A DNA stretch of 64,000 nucleotides from Opitutus sp. (GCA_024998815.1 JACEUQ010000001.1:1701683-1765682); one strand, 5' to 3'. Positions 43,371 through 53,370 are shown, counted from the first letter of the stretch. Notes: a model not told the origin generated them from the letters alone. Made by a program: numbers and translations.

Positions 43371-43447
43371 AGCGGTGCTTCAGCCCGCTGGTTTGTCGGG
43401 GTGGCGTGCCCCATAATTTCCCAAAGCGGGCTGAAGCACCACGCTAC
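43371..43447. repeat. GCTTTAGCCCGC repeat family (copy 2)
   Basis: GCGGTGCTTCAGCCCGC and GCGGGCTGAAGCACC bracket about 35 bp, followed by ACGCTAC. It joins directly to the SET gene fragment. Confidence 0.82.
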
Positions 43448-43542
43448 GTCGGAGATCGAAAACGAATCCGTACCGCGCAACGCGTCCACAAACCGCCTCG
43501 ACGCCGGCGCGGCTGCGCGGAAAACTCCCCGCACTCCCCACC

Positions 43543-44634
43543 GTGCAACCACTCGCGACCCTCAGCCGCCACGTTAGCCTCTTCGCCGTCGGCCTCTTTG
43601 TCCTCGCCGCAACCCTGCCCGGCCACGCCACACAGGCCGCACCCTCGCCGCAGCGCCCTGAAACGAGCACGGAGAACTCGCCCTTCCTCGACACTCCCTT
43701 TCTCTCCAGCGAGCTCGCACCCACCACGGCCGACCGCCCGCTCGTCGAGTTCACGCCTCCGCCCGCGCGCACCTACCCGCGCCCGATCGATACCTGGCTC
43801 GAAGCCCAAATCGCCCTGGCCCGCTTGGGCTTTTCCAGTGGCTCCATCGACGGCGTCCCTGGCGATCAATCCGCCAGCGCCCTGCGTGCGTTCCAGCAAT
43901 CCGTTGGCCTCGCCGAGACCGGTCAACTCAACGACGAATCCCGCGCCGCGCTTCAACTGGATCGTCCGCCGCTCACCCAGCTCGCACTTGCCGAGAGCGA
44001 CCTCGCCAGCCTCCAGCCCCTCGCGAAAACTTGGCTGGGCAAATCCCAACAATCGGCCCTCGCCCACGAAACCGCGCTCGAACTTTTGGCCGAACGCACC
44101 CACGCCAGCCCGCGTTTTATCCAAACACTGAACCCCGCCGTGGACTGGGCCACGCTCACCGCCGCCACGCCCCTGACCGTGCCGGACGTGACGCGCGACC
44201 CGATTTTAACCCAAGCCGCGCGGCTCGAAATCCGGCTGGCCGAACGCGTATTGCAGGCCCGGGATGCCTCGGGAAAACTGCTCGCCCACTTCCCGGTGAG
44301 CATTGCCCGCGATGTGGAAAAACGCCCGGTCGGCGAACTGCACGTTACCATCGTGATTGCCGCCCCCGATTACACGTTTAACCCAGCGACCTTTCCCGAA
44401 TCGGCCGAAGCGCAGGAACTGGGCCGCAAACTGGTGCTCCCGCCCGGCCCCAATAACCCGGTCGGCGTGGCCTGGATCGGGCTGGACCGCAGCGGCTATG
44501 GCCTGCACGGCACGCCCACGCCGGAGCAAGTCGGCCGCACCGAGTCGCACGGCTGTTTCCGTTTAGCCAACTGGGATGCGCGCTGCCTGCTCAATCTCGC
44601 CTGGGTCGGCCTGCCAGTGACCGTGGTGCCGTAG
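43543..44634 (+). CDS. L,D-transpeptidase with peptidoglycan-binding domain
   Basis: 363 residues, GTG start. Signal peptide (about 1-32). Peptidoglycan-binding domain at about 85-142 (LEAQIALARLGFSSGSIDGV). A LysM-like part near 180-215. The YkuD domain from about 225 has GLHGTPTPEQVG and the catalytic SHGCFRLANWD (His, Cys, Arg). It would form 3-3 cross-links or attach proteins in the periplasmic wall. Complete and apparently active. Confidence 0.92.
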   Translation: MQPLATLSRHVSLFAVGLFVLAATLPGHATQAAPSPQRPETSTENSPFLDTPFLSSELAPTTADRPLVEFTPPPARTYPRPIDTWLEAQIALARLGFSSGSIDGVPGDQSASALRAFQQSVGLAETGQLNDESRAALQLDRPPLTQLALAESDLASLQPLAKTWLGKSQQSALAHETALELLAERTHASPRFIQTLNPAVDWATLTAATPLTVPDVTRDPILTQAARLEIRLAERVLQARDASGKLLAHFPVSIARDVEKRPVGELHVTIVIAAPDYTFNPATFPESAEAQELGRKLVLPPGPNNPVGVAWIGLDRSGYGLHGTPTPEQVGRTESHGCFRLANWDARCLLNLAWVGLPVTVVP

Positions 44635-44691
44635 TAACAGTGCCCTCGCGCGGTCGAAGCCCCTCTCCCCATCAACCATACCCTCGAACCG

Positions 44692-44789
44692 TTTAGCCGC
44701 GAAAGAACGCAGAGATCGCATAGAAAAACAGGTCTTGGTCTTTGCGCTCCTTGCGTTCTTTTGCGGCCAAACGGCCTTGGTTTGATCCG
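44692..44789. repeat. Dispersed repeat, AGCCGCGAAAGAACGCAG family (copy 3)
   Basis: Same element as at 27365 and 28817. It lies 50 bp before the uracil-DNA glycosylase gene. Confidence 0.86.
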
Positions 44790-44838
44790 ATATAATCGCA
44801 GTTACCTTCCATTCGTTAACGTCCCATTCTCACCGAAC

Positions 44839-45537
44839 ATGTCCGCCACAACCCTCACGATTCCGCCCGCTTGGGACAATATTTTCCACCACGGCTACAC
44901 TCGCGAGCAATTCGCCGAACTCACCGCCGCCGTCGATGCGGCCTACGCCCAGGGCGAAGTTTTCCCCGCCCGCGAAAACCTCTTTCGCGCCCTCGAACTG
45001 GTGCGACCCGCCGACGTCAAAATTGTTATCCTCGGCCAGGACCCCTACCCCACGCCCGGCAACGCCCACGGGCTGTCCTTTTCCGTGCCACCCACGGTGC
45101 GTACGCCCGCCTCGCTCAAAGCCATCTACCAGTCCCTCGCGCGCAGTTTCCCCGGCTGGACCGCGCCCGCCTCCGGCCACCTCGAACCGTGGGCGCACCA
45201 AGGCGTGCTGTTGCTCAACCTCATCCTCTCGGTGCGTTCAGGCGAACCTATGAGCCACGCCAAACTCGGCTGGCAGGCCTTCACCCAGGCGGTCCTGCGC
45301 CTGGTGCAAGCCGAGTCACCATTCGTCGTCTTTATGCTTTGGGGCGGCAAAGCCGAAGCCGCCGCCCGCCCCCACATCGACACGTCGCGCCACATGATTT
45401 TAGCCGACCAGCACCCCTCGCCCTTGGCGCAAAACCGCCTGCCGCCTGCCGATAAATTCGCCGCCAACGACCACTTCGCCGAGGCCAACCGCCTGCTCGT
45501 CGCCCACGGCCGCCCACCGGTGGACTGGACCCTGTGA
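44839..45537 (+). CDS. ung: Uracil-DNA glycosylase, family 1
   Basis: 232 residues. Water-activating D68 in VILGQDPYP, LLLN (125-128), and H192 in DQHPSPLA. These are the family 1 motifs. It removes uracil from DNA in base excision repair. ATG at 44839 chosen because the protein then has normal length. Its stop overlaps the GTG of the protease gene. Confidence 0.96.
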   Translation: MSATTLTIPPAWDNIFHHGYTREQFAELTAAVDAAYAQGEVFPARENLFRALELVRPADVKIVILGQDPYPTPGNAHGLSFSVPPTVRTPASLKAIYQSLARSFPGWTAPASGHLEPWAHQGVLLLNLILSVRSGEPMSHAKLGWQAFTQAVLRLVQAESPFVVFMLWGGKAEAAARPHIDTSRHMILADQHPSPLAQNRLPPADKFAANDHFAEANRLLVAHGRPPVDWTL

Positions 45538-47183
45538 GTCGCTCCCGCAGCTACACCCGCAGCGCCATCGTCGGAGGGCTCCTGCTGCTCGCCGGCCTCT
45601 TCCTGCTCACCCACCGACCGCCCACCGCACCCGACCCACCTGCCGCCACGAACAATTCGACACCGGACCCGCCCACCCCGCCGAGCACCGCGACCACTCC
45701 GCTGCTTCCAGCCGAGGACGATCTGGTTTCTACCACCAGCACCGCCGCCCTTTCCGGTAAACTCACCGCCCTGCTCACCCGCCCCGGCGTGCGTGCCCAC
45801 GAGGCGCTCCTTCTCTTTAAAGACCCCGACGGCTTCCACCGTTTCCTCACCCGCGCAGCGTCGGCCGGCGTCATCATCACCGGACGCATTGATCCGCTCC
45901 GCGCCCTTCGCGTGCGCATCCGCGCCTACGATACCTTCGCCGCCGAGCTGGTTGCCCGCGCCGCCGACTTCGGCGGAGTCAGCGCCAACCCTTTCATCGA
46001 GATCCCCCCGACGCCGCCCTCCGCCGAGCGCACCGCCAGCCGCCCCGTCGCCGTCGGCGACCAACTGCTCTCCACCCTCGGCGTAGCCGCCGGCACCGAC
46101 ACCCGCACGTGGGGCCGGGGTGTGACCATCGCCGTACTCGACGGCGGCGCCGCCCCCGATCCGACCCTCGGTGCCCGCCTGCGCTATCTCGACATCGGCC
46201 TGGGCTACGCGGGCACCGGCGAGGCCGGCCAGCACGGCACCGCCGTAGCCGCCCTCGCCGCCGGTTCCGCCCCCGATCGCCCCGGAGTCGCCCCGGCCGC
46301 CAGCGTGCTCAGCATTCGCGTGATCGATACCGAGGATAAAAGCGACGTGTTCACCGTGAGTCAGGGCATCGTCGCCGCCGTCGATGCAGGCGCGCAACTG
46401 GTCAACCTCAGCCTTGGCGGCCGGGTCACCACGGAGCTCATTAACCGTGCCATCACCTACGCCACCACCCACGGAGTCGTGATCGTGGCGGCGGCCGGCA
46501 ACGACGGCATCAACCGCCTGGCCTGGCCCGCCGCAGATCCGCGCGTTGTCTCGGTCGGTGCGACCGACGCCACCGGCCGGCAGGCTGCGTTTTCCAACTC
46601 CGGCCCGCAACTGCACCTCACGGCCCCCGGCGTCGGCATCCTGACAGGCGGCCTCAACCCGCAGCGCACGCTTTTTAGCGGCACCTCGGCCAGCGCTCCG
46701 GTCATCGCCGGAGCGATCGCCGTGATCCTTTCGCAAACCCCAGGTCTCACCGCCCCCCAAGCCGTTGAGATCCTGCAAACCCACGCCAACGACGGCGGCG
46801 CGGCTGGCGACGACCCCAACTACGGCCACGGCACGCTCAACCTAGGCTGGGCATTGGCTCGCGACGACCGCACGCGCACCGACACCGCGATCAGCAGCCA
46901 CCACTACAACCCCGAAACCGGCGCGCTTGAAGTGATCGTGCAAAACCGCAGCGCCCGCGCCTCGGCTGCACAGGTGCTGACGGTTAACCTCAATGGTCGC
47001 GTCGCCACTTATGCGATACCGGCAATCGCCCCAGGCCTCAGCACTGCGGTGGTTTTGCCCGTCGATGCGAGTACGGCCGCTGCGCCCATCGAGCTGCGAA
47101 CCCAACTGGAACAGACGGAGGGAGTCATCGATGCGGTTCCGGCCAACAACACCCACGCCAGCCTGTTCGACCTGCGGAGATAA
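45534..47183 (+). CDS. Subtilisin-family serine protease, membrane-anchored or secreted
   Basis: 549 residues, GTG start overlapping the ung stop. N-terminal membrane segment (11-26), Pro/Thr-rich linker, inhibitor-like propeptide (about 70-160), then the S8 domain with D203 (AVLDGG), H234 (HGTAVAALAAG), oxyanion N323 (AAGND) and S385 (SGTSASAP). A C-terminal beta domain of about 110 residues follows. All catalytic residues are present. Substrate unknown. Confidence 0.92.
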   Translation: MSRSRSYTRSAIVGGLLLLAGLFLLTHRPPTAPDPPAATNNSTPDPPTPPSTATTPLLPAEDDLVSTTSTAALSGKLTALLTRPGVRAHEALLLFKDPDGFHRFLTRAASAGVIITGRIDPLRALRVRIRAYDTFAAELVARAADFGGVSANPFIEIPPTPPSAERTASRPVAVGDQLLSTLGVAAGTDTRTWGRGVTIAVLDGGAAPDPTLGARLRYLDIGLGYAGTGEAGQHGTAVAALAAGSAPDRPGVAPAASVLSIRVIDTEDKSDVFTVSQGIVAAVDAGAQLVNLSLGGRVTTELINRAITYATTHGVVIVAAAGNDGINRLAWPAADPRVVSVGATDATGRQAAFSNSGPQLHLTAPGVGILTGGLNPQRTLFSGTSASAPVIAGAIAVILSQTPGLTAPQAVEILQTHANDGGAAGDDPNYGHGTLNLGWALARDDRTRTDTAISSHHYNPETGALEVIVQNRSARASAAQVLTVNLNGRVATYAIPAIAPGLSTAVVLPVDASTAAAPIELRTQLEQTEGVIDAVPANNTHASLFDLRR

Positions 47184-47189
47184 CACTAA

Positions 47190-48031
47190 TCAGCTTTCAA
47201 TTGGCGGTTTAAGGCATCCTTGAGCTCACGCTCAAGGCCACACGCTTCGCGAACACACTTCTCGTGGCCTTGAGCGTGAGCTCAAGGTGTTTGCCCACGG
47301 CTATCCGTTCCCCACGAACCCGATTGATTAAGCCCATCTTGATCCCGAATTGGCGCAATCAGCGTTCAATTGGCGGTTTAAGGCATCCCTGAGCTCACGC
47401 TCAAGGCCACACGCTTCGCGAACACACTTCTCGTGGCCTTGAGCGTGAGCTCAAGGTGTTTGCCCACGGCTATCCGTTCCCCACGAACCCGATTGATTAA
47501 GCCCACCTTGATCCCGAATTAGCGCAATCAGCTTTCAATTCGCGGTTTAAGGCATCCCTGAGCTCACGCTCAAGGCCACACGCTTCGCGAACACACTTCT
47601 CGTGGCCTTGAGCGTGAGCTCAAGGTGTTTGCCCACGGCTATCCGTTCCCCACGAACCCGATTGATTAAGCCCATCTTGATCCCGAATTGGCGCAATCAG
47701 CGTTCAATTGGCGGTTTAAGGCATCCCTGAGCTCACGCTCAAGGCCACACGCTTCGCGAACACACTTCTCGTGGCCTTGAGCGTGAGCTCAAGGTGTTTG
47801 CCCACGGCTATCCGTTCCCCACGAACCCGATTGATTAAGCCCATCTTGATCCCGAATTGGCGCAATCAGCTTTCAATTGGCGGTTTAAGGCATCCCTGAG
47901 CTCACGCTCAAGGCCACACGCTTCGCGAACACACTTCTCGTGGCCTTGAGCGTGAGCTCAAGGTGTTTGCCCACGGCTATCCGTTCCCCACGAACCCGAT
48001 TGATTAAGCCCATCTTGATCCCGAATTGGCG
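47190..48031. repeat. Five tandem 169-bp repeats with paired REP palindromes
   Basis: The marker CACGCTTCGCGAACACAC begins at 47241, 47410, 47579, 47748 and 47917, exactly 169 bp apart. Each unit holds two facing palindromes (CTCACGCTCAAGG and CCTTGAGCGTGAG types). Units 2-5 share CCCTGAGCTCACG where unit 1 has TCCTTGAGCTCACG. No gene in the array. It fills most of the gap between the protease and the BASS transporter. Confidence 0.93.
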
Positions 48032-48101
48032 TATAGCGCCCAAGGAGCAAACACGCCTCCCTTGCAACCGGCGCGGGGCTCCGGTTGCTTGATTGCCCAT
48101 C

Positions 48102-49034
48102 ATGTCCACCGGCTTCGCCCGCACCGCCGCCATTCTCGTCGCCTTCCTTCTTGGCGCGCTCATTCCCCAGGCCCACGCCGCCGCTGACGCGATCCGCTGG
48201 CTCATCATGGGCATGCTGTTTCTGGTTTTTCTGGGCACCACCTGGACGCACCTGAGCCTGCACCGCAGCCACGTTTACCTTTTGGCGATTAACTTCCTCA
48301 TGGCCTTCGTCGGCCTCGGCCTCGGGTGGATTCTAGGCGGACGCGACGTGGCGCTGGCGGGTTTTTTCGCCGGTATCGCTCCTACTGCTGCTGCCGCTCC
48401 GGTGATTATTAGCTTTATGCGCCGTGACGTCACCTATGTCACGGCGGCGTTCCTGGTTTCCAATCTTGGCATCGCCCTAGCCCTACCTCTGCTCCTACCC
48501 GCGGTACTCGGCGCCGGCGACACCACGCTCTACGGCAGAGTCGCCGGCAGCGTGGGCCTACTCATTTTTGCTCCACTCATGATGGCGCTGATTCTGCGTC
48601 GCCTGCACCCACCAGCGGCTGCTTGGCCGGCCCGATTGCGTGATGTCTCCTACGGAGCGTGGATCGTGGTTCTGTTCTTGGTCACCGCGAACGCATCGCA
48701 TTTTCTGCGCTCGCAAGTGGATACCCCGCACCTCGTGCTGGCGGAAATCGCCGCCGTTTCCCTCATCGTGTGCGCTACCAACTTCGTGCTCGGCCGTTGG
48801 GTCGGCGGGCGCAGCTACGGCCCCGAAGCCAGCCAATCGCTCGGCCAGAAGAACACGAGCTTCACCCTCTATCTGGCGCTCACCTACGCGAGCCCACTCG
48901 TGGCGCTTGGCCCCACCTGCTACATCCTTTGGCATAACCTTTGGAACTCCTGGCAGCTGCACCGCGTAAACCGCACCCAGTCGATTCAACCCAACCCGCC
49001 TAAAGGTGACAGTAGCTCCACCGGGTTAATATAG
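48102..49034 (+). CDS. Bile acid:sodium symporter (BASS) family transporter
   Basis: 310 residues with about nine to ten membrane segments. Features of the family are GIAPTAAAAPVIISFMRRDV (about 91-110) with GFFAG before it, VTYVTAAFLVSNLGI, and FTLYLALTYASPLVALGP near the end. Members carry organic anions with sodium; the substrate cannot be told. ATG at 48102 is preferred to the in-frame TTG at 48093. Confidence 0.78.
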   Translation: MSTGFARTAAILVAFLLGALIPQAHAAADAIRWLIMGMLFLVFLGTTWTHLSLHRSHVYLLAINFLMAFVGLGLGWILGGRDVALAGFFAGIAPTAAAAPVIISFMRRDVTYVTAAFLVSNLGIALALPLLLPAVLGAGDTTLYGRVAGSVGLLIFAPLMMALILRRLHPPAAAWPARLRDVSYGAWIVVLFLVTANASHFLRSQVDTPHLVLAEIAAVSLIVCATNFVLGRWVGGRSYGPEASQSLGQKNTSFTLYLALTYASPLVALGPTCYILWHNLWNSWQLHRVNRTQSIQPNPPKGDSSSTGLI

Positions 49035-49443
49035 TCGCGCTCGTCGCCCTCACGATCATCTCAATGATCAAGTACGGCGCGGTAAAACCAACCGCTTTTT
49101 CGTTAGCGTAGAGTAATAACGGCGATAGCAAAAATGCGCAGAACCCCTCAATTTTAGCACAATTTTAACAAGTTTAGCTAAGTGGCTCAAATTCTGCTGA
49201 TACCGAGGCCACACCGATTGTGGCACGACTACATTTTAAGGCGAGCGAGTGAGCTTTTAAAGCTCCCAGGTGACTGCAAATCACCCCTTCAACCAAGACG
49301 AGAACTCCGTGTAGTGTAGAACCGAATCCATCGTTAGTCCTTTAAAGGCAATTTATTACGGCACGAAAACGTAACAAAAAAACCGAAATACTGCTTAAGT
49401 TTTCTCGAAATAGGCCGATCAGTCCTAGCAGACACTTCAAACT
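49035..49443. other. Intergenic region, nothing recognised
   Basis: 409 bp, more AT-rich than average, no gene or clear RNA. It precedes the HDOD gene and probably contains its promoter. Confidence 0.35.
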
Positions 49444-50325
49444 ATGCCTATATACTCCAACTCCCTGCATATTGGCGACGTCCCACTGTTGACGACCACG
49501 TATGAGGGCTTGTTGAGCCTGACTGATTCGCTCAACGCTTCCGGCCAAATACTTGGTTTGCTCAATATCGCTATGCGAAACCCGCAAATCACCATCCCGG
49601 AGGTGGGTCAGATTCTCCGACTCGACGTGGTGCTATCAGCCCGGATCATTCGTATCGCCAACACCGCCTTCTATTTCAAAACCACGCGCAGCTGTAACAC
49701 CATTGAGGAGGCACTCCAGCGCGTGGGGCTGCGCGAGATCGCGCGCCTCATCGCGACCGCGACCATGCAGGGCCGTTCCCCGGTCCACCTGCGCGCCTAC
49801 GGGATTACCGGCGAGCAGTTCAATAAAAGCGTCCGCTTCAACGCCTTCGCCTGCCAGCTCATCGCCACCGAAGCCAAGCTGGACGCCAATCTCGCCTACC
49901 TCTCGGGACTCATGCGCCCGCTGGGCATCCTGATCCTCAATCAGTGGTCGGCGCAGCATTACACCGACGTCGATAAACTCGCGTGGCGTAACGTTGGCAC
50001 CCTGCTCAAGTGGGAAGAGGCGACCTTTGGGCTCAACCACCTCGAGGTCTCCGGTTTCATCACACGCGAATGGGGCCTTCCGGCTTCGGTCAGCGACAGC
50101 CTGGAAAAAGCCTCCGCCCCGTTCGCCGCCATGAAGGACTACCCCCTGGCGCTCGTTTTACAAACTGCGGAAACCTTGGCCGAAATTAACCGCTCCACGT
50201 TTCAAGACCACCCCAACGCCGCATCGCTCAACAAGGATAGTCTGGATGCCCTCGGTATTAAGCCCGTAAAACTCATCGAAATCAGCCGCGAGGCGCTTCG
50301 CCAGAGCCAAAGGTTTGCCGCTTAG
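49444..50325 (+). CDS. HDOD-domain signalling protein
   Basis: 293 residues. The HDOD domain spans about 25-230: ILRLDVVLSARIIRIANTAF, IEEALQRVGLREIARLIATA, and a later LPASVSDSLEKAS. It is related to HD phosphohydrolases but lacks the metal-binding HD pair. Such proteins act in signal transduction (motility, c-di-GMP and stress). The gene stands alone. Confidence 0.88.
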   Translation: MPIYSNSLHIGDVPLLTTTYEGLLSLTDSLNASGQILGLLNIAMRNPQITIPEVGQILRLDVVLSARIIRIANTAFYFKTTRSCNTIEEALQRVGLREIARLIATATMQGRSPVHLRAYGITGEQFNKSVRFNAFACQLIATEAKLDANLAYLSGLMRPLGILILNQWSAQHYTDVDKLAWRNVGTLLKWEEATFGLNHLEVSGFITREWGLPASVSDSLEKASAPFAAMKDYPLALVLQTAETLAEINRSTFQDHPNAASLNKDSLDALGIKPVKLIEISREALRQSQRFAA

Positions 50326-50452
50326 TTTTCGGCCACCAACGCGCCGCCACGCCGATGGACATTCGCGCAGATGCGGGTGATTTAGCCGACATTCAATCGG
50401 TCTTGGGGGGATGGTAACCTTCGATAGAAGTTGCCTGATTGAAATCCGAGGG

Positions 50453-50527
50453 AGTGCGGTGCTTTAGCCCGCAGGGTCACGGGTATTTCTCGCTCAATCG
50501 CCGATGCGGGCTGAAGCACCGCACTAC
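50453..50527. repeat. GCTTTAGCCCGC repeat family (copy 3)
   Basis: AGTGCGGTGCTTTAGCCCGC and GCGGGCTGAAGCACCGCACT form a long imperfect hairpin with about 34 bp between. The rest of 50326-50631 holds no gene. Confidence 0.85.
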
Positions 50528-50631
50528 TTTCGATCAGTCACTTTAAATGTTACTACCTACTAGTCTTGCGCTCCGGTCGTATCCGTTGCCTCACTTCTTG
50601 AAACGCAATGCTGCACCTCAAGCGCTCTACC

Positions 50632-52920
50632 ATGGCCTCCTCACACATCTGGAAATTCTTCCGCATCGGCGGTCTCGATCAGGCTGCCATCGACACCGGC
50701 GCCGACCTGCTCGCCCTCAAAGACCTCGACCAAAAACTATGGGTCGCCCTGAGCTGTCCCGTCAAAGGCCTCGAACTCGACGAGAAAACCCTCGCCCTGC
50801 TCGACACCGACAATGACGGCCGCATCCGCGTCTCCGAACTACTCGCAGCCATCGACTGGGCCGACCGCCATCTCAACGACCTCGGAGTCCTGCTCCAAAC
50901 CAGCGCAGCTATCCCGCTCTCTGCGTTTAAGACCGCCACCCCCGAAGGCCGGGCCGCGCTCGCCTCCGCCCAGCGCATCCTCGGCAGCCATGGTAAAGCC
51001 GATGCCACCACCATCACGCTGGCCGACGCTTCCGACACCGCGCGACTGTTCGCCGCCACCCGCCTCAATGGCGACGGCATCATCACCCCCGATTCCGCGA
51101 CCGAGCCGGCCCTCCAACTGCTCATCGCCGACATCCTCGCCACCCACGGCGGCACCGTCGACCGCAGTGGCGCCGCCGGCATCGACCAAGCCCGAGTCGA
51201 ATCCTTCTACGCCGACCTCACCGCCTTCGCCGCTTGGAGCGCAAAGGGCGCCGCCGCCGACTTGCTCCCCCTCGGTGCCCAAACCGCCGCCGCCCTCGTC
51301 GCCGTGCAGGCGGTGCGCGCCAAGGTGGACGACTATTTCGCCCGCACCCGCCTCGCCGCCTACGACGCCCGTTCGCTCGCCGCACTCAACCGTGCCGAAG
51401 CCGACTACCTCACCCTCGCCGCCCGCGACCTCTCCGCCACCGCACAGGAAATCGCCGGCTTCCCGCTCGCGCGCATCGATGCCCATCGTCCGCTCCCGCT
51501 TCTCGACGCCGTTAACCCAGCCTGGGCTGCAGCCCTCGCCACGTTGCACACCGCCGCCGTCACGCCCCTGTTCGGCCCAGGCCAAAGCACGTTAAGCGAA
51601 GCCGAATGGGTTAAACTCAAAGCCCAAGTCGCCACCTACGAAGCCTGGGCCGCCTCCAAGGTCGGCGCTGCGGTAGAAAAACTCGGCCTACCGCGTATCC
51701 ACGCCCTCCTCGCCGCCAACCAGAAGGCCGCCCTGCTCGATCTCATCGCGCAGGACAAGGCCCTCGCCCCCGAGTTCACCGCCGTCACCACGGTGGAAAC
51801 CCTGCTGCGCTACACCCGCGATTTCCGCACACTGCTCAACAACTTCGTTAACTTCTTCGATTTTTACTCGCCCGAAACGCCGGCGATTTTCCAAGCCGGC
51901 ACGCTCTACCTCGACAGCCGCAGCACCGAGTTCTGCGTGCAGGTCGCGGGTGCCACACCGCTTGCGGCGATGAGCAAAGCCTACATCGCCTACGTGGACT
52001 GCAAACGCGCCGGTGAAGCGCCCATTAAAGTCGCCGCGTGCTTCACCCAAGGCGACAGCGACTACCTGTTCGTTGGCCGCAACGGCATCTTTTACGACCG
52101 CAAGGGGCGCGACTGGGACGCGACGATTTTCAGCATTGCCGACAACCCCATCAGCATCCGCCAGGCCTTCCTGTCGCCCTACAAAAAGTTCCTGCGCTTC
52201 ATCGAGGAACAGGTCGCCAAACGCGCCGCCGCAGCCGATGCCGAAGCCAACACCCAGCTCGCCGATGCCGCCGCCACCACCGCCCATGCCGACAAGATCA
52301 AGAAACCGGCTGCGGAGCCCAAAAAAATCGACGTCGGGGTGGTGGCCGCTTTGGGCGTAGCGCTCGGCGCACTCGGCACGTTATTCGGCGGCTTCATCTC
52401 GGGCTTTCTCGGCCTCGGACTGTGGATGCCCCTGGGCGTGCTCGGAATCATTTTGGCGATCTCCGGCCCGTCGATGCTCATCGCCTGGCTCAAGCTGCGC
52501 CAACGCAACATCGGCCCGATCCTTGAGGCAAATGGGTGGGCGATTAACGGCCGCGTGAAGATCAACATCCCATTCGGAACCAAGTTGACCGAGCGGGCCG
52601 AGTTGCCTGCTGGTGCCAAACGCGACCTCACAGACCCCTACGAGGACCGCGGCGCCGCGCGTCGCCGCAAGGCCGTCACCGCCTTGGTGGTGGTCCTCGC
52701 TCTCGCAGCAGGTCTGTTTTGGCACCGCTACGAAAAAGGCTACTGGCTGTGGGCTGACGCCACGACTCGCCAAAGCGTTATTTCCGAAAAAGACGCCGCC
52801 CTCGCCAGTGAAAATGCTCAGGCCGAGCAGGCTAAAAAAGCCGCCGAAGCCAAGCTGACTTCCGCAGCCGCATCCGATAAAGCTACCCCGCCCCAACCCG
52901 CAGCAACGCCCGCCAAATGA
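50632..52920 (+). CDS. Large EF-hand protein with C-terminal membrane segments
   Basis: 762 residues. An EF-hand loop DTDNDGRIRVSE (about 58-69) and a possible second (LNGDGIITPDSA, about 145). A long Ala-rich helical middle (200-400), then a beta-rich part (TPAIFQAGTLYLDSRSTEFC, DSDYLFVGRNGIFYDRKGRD). Membrane segments are at about 565-615 and 675-692, and the C-terminus is coiled and Ala/Lys-rich. Calcium binding is likely from the loop. It overlaps the next membrane-protein gene (ATGA), so they probably work together. Family unknown. A start at 50608 is possible. Confidence 0.65.
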   Translation: MASSHIWKFFRIGGLDQAAIDTGADLLALKDLDQKLWVALSCPVKGLELDEKTLALLDTDNDGRIRVSELLAAIDWADRHLNDLGVLLQTSAAIPLSAFKTATPEGRAALASAQRILGSHGKADATTITLADASDTARLFAATRLNGDGIITPDSATEPALQLLIADILATHGGTVDRSGAAGIDQARVESFYADLTAFAAWSAKGAAADLLPLGAQTAAALVAVQAVRAKVDDYFARTRLAAYDARSLAALNRAEADYLTLAARDLSATAQEIAGFPLARIDAHRPLPLLDAVNPAWAAALATLHTAAVTPLFGPGQSTLSEAEWVKLKAQVATYEAWAASKVGAAVEKLGLPRIHALLAANQKAALLDLIAQDKALAPEFTAVTTVETLLRYTRDFRTLLNNFVNFFDFYSPETPAIFQAGTLYLDSRSTEFCVQVAGATPLAAMSKAYIAYVDCKRAGEAPIKVAACFTQGDSDYLFVGRNGIFYDRKGRDWDATIFSIADNPISIRQAFLSPYKKFLRFIEEQVAKRAAAADAEANTQLADAAATTAHADKIKKPAAEPKKIDVGVVAALGVALGALGTLFGGFISGFLGLGLWMPLGVLGIILAISGPSMLIAWLKLRQRNIGPILEANGWAINGRVKINIPFGTKLTERAELPAGAKRDLTDPYEDRGAARRRKAVTALVVVLALAAGLFWHRYEKGYWLWADATTRQSVISEKDAALASENAQAEQAKKAAEAKLTSAAASDKATPPQPAATPAK

Positions 52921-53369
52921 CGACTACCACCGAAACCGCTCCGCTCAACGAAGCCCGCCATCTGCTGCGCATCACCGGCAGCCTCAAGCCGGCGATCGAT
53001 GTGCTCATGGCCCAGTTCAACGTTCTGCAAACGCGCGCCCAGCTCCTGCTTTCTCTGGCCACCTTGACGCTCACCATCACTGGGTTCTCAGGCCCGCGCA
53101 TCGCCGCCGCCGGCCCCTTTAGTCGCTACGCCCTCATTGTTGGCCTCATCTTGGTGCTCGTAAGTGTTCTGCTGATTCTGTGGCTCGGTTTACGGGTGCG
53201 CTGGGTAACGCAATTCCGCGGTCAAACGGACGAGGAACTGCTGGTCACCATCATCGACTACCGGGACACCAAGACGCGCAGTTTCGGCTGGCAAATTGGC
53301 CTGCTCGGGGCCGGTTTGGCCGCGTACGTCGCCGGCGTCACGAGTTATTTCCTACTCGGCGCGCCGTAA
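52917..53369 (+). CDS. Small membrane protein coupled to the EF-hand protein
   Basis: 150 residues. A helical N-terminus (10-40) then three membrane segments (about 44-62, 70-92, 125-147), with a cytoplasmic-looking RGQTDEELLVTIIDYRDTKT loop. It resembles the SLATT/Pycsar-effector type of small membrane proteins in layout, but I cannot assign it. Overlap with the preceding gene implies coordinated translation. Confidence 0.6.
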   Translation: MTTTTETAPLNEARHLLRITGSLKPAIDVLMAQFNVLQTRAQLLLSLATLTLTITGFSGPRIAAAGPFSRYALIVGLILVLVSVLLILWLGLRVRWVTQFRGQTDEELLVTIIDYRDTKTRSFGWQIGLLGAGLAAYVAGVTSYFLLGAP

Positions 53370-53370
53370 A

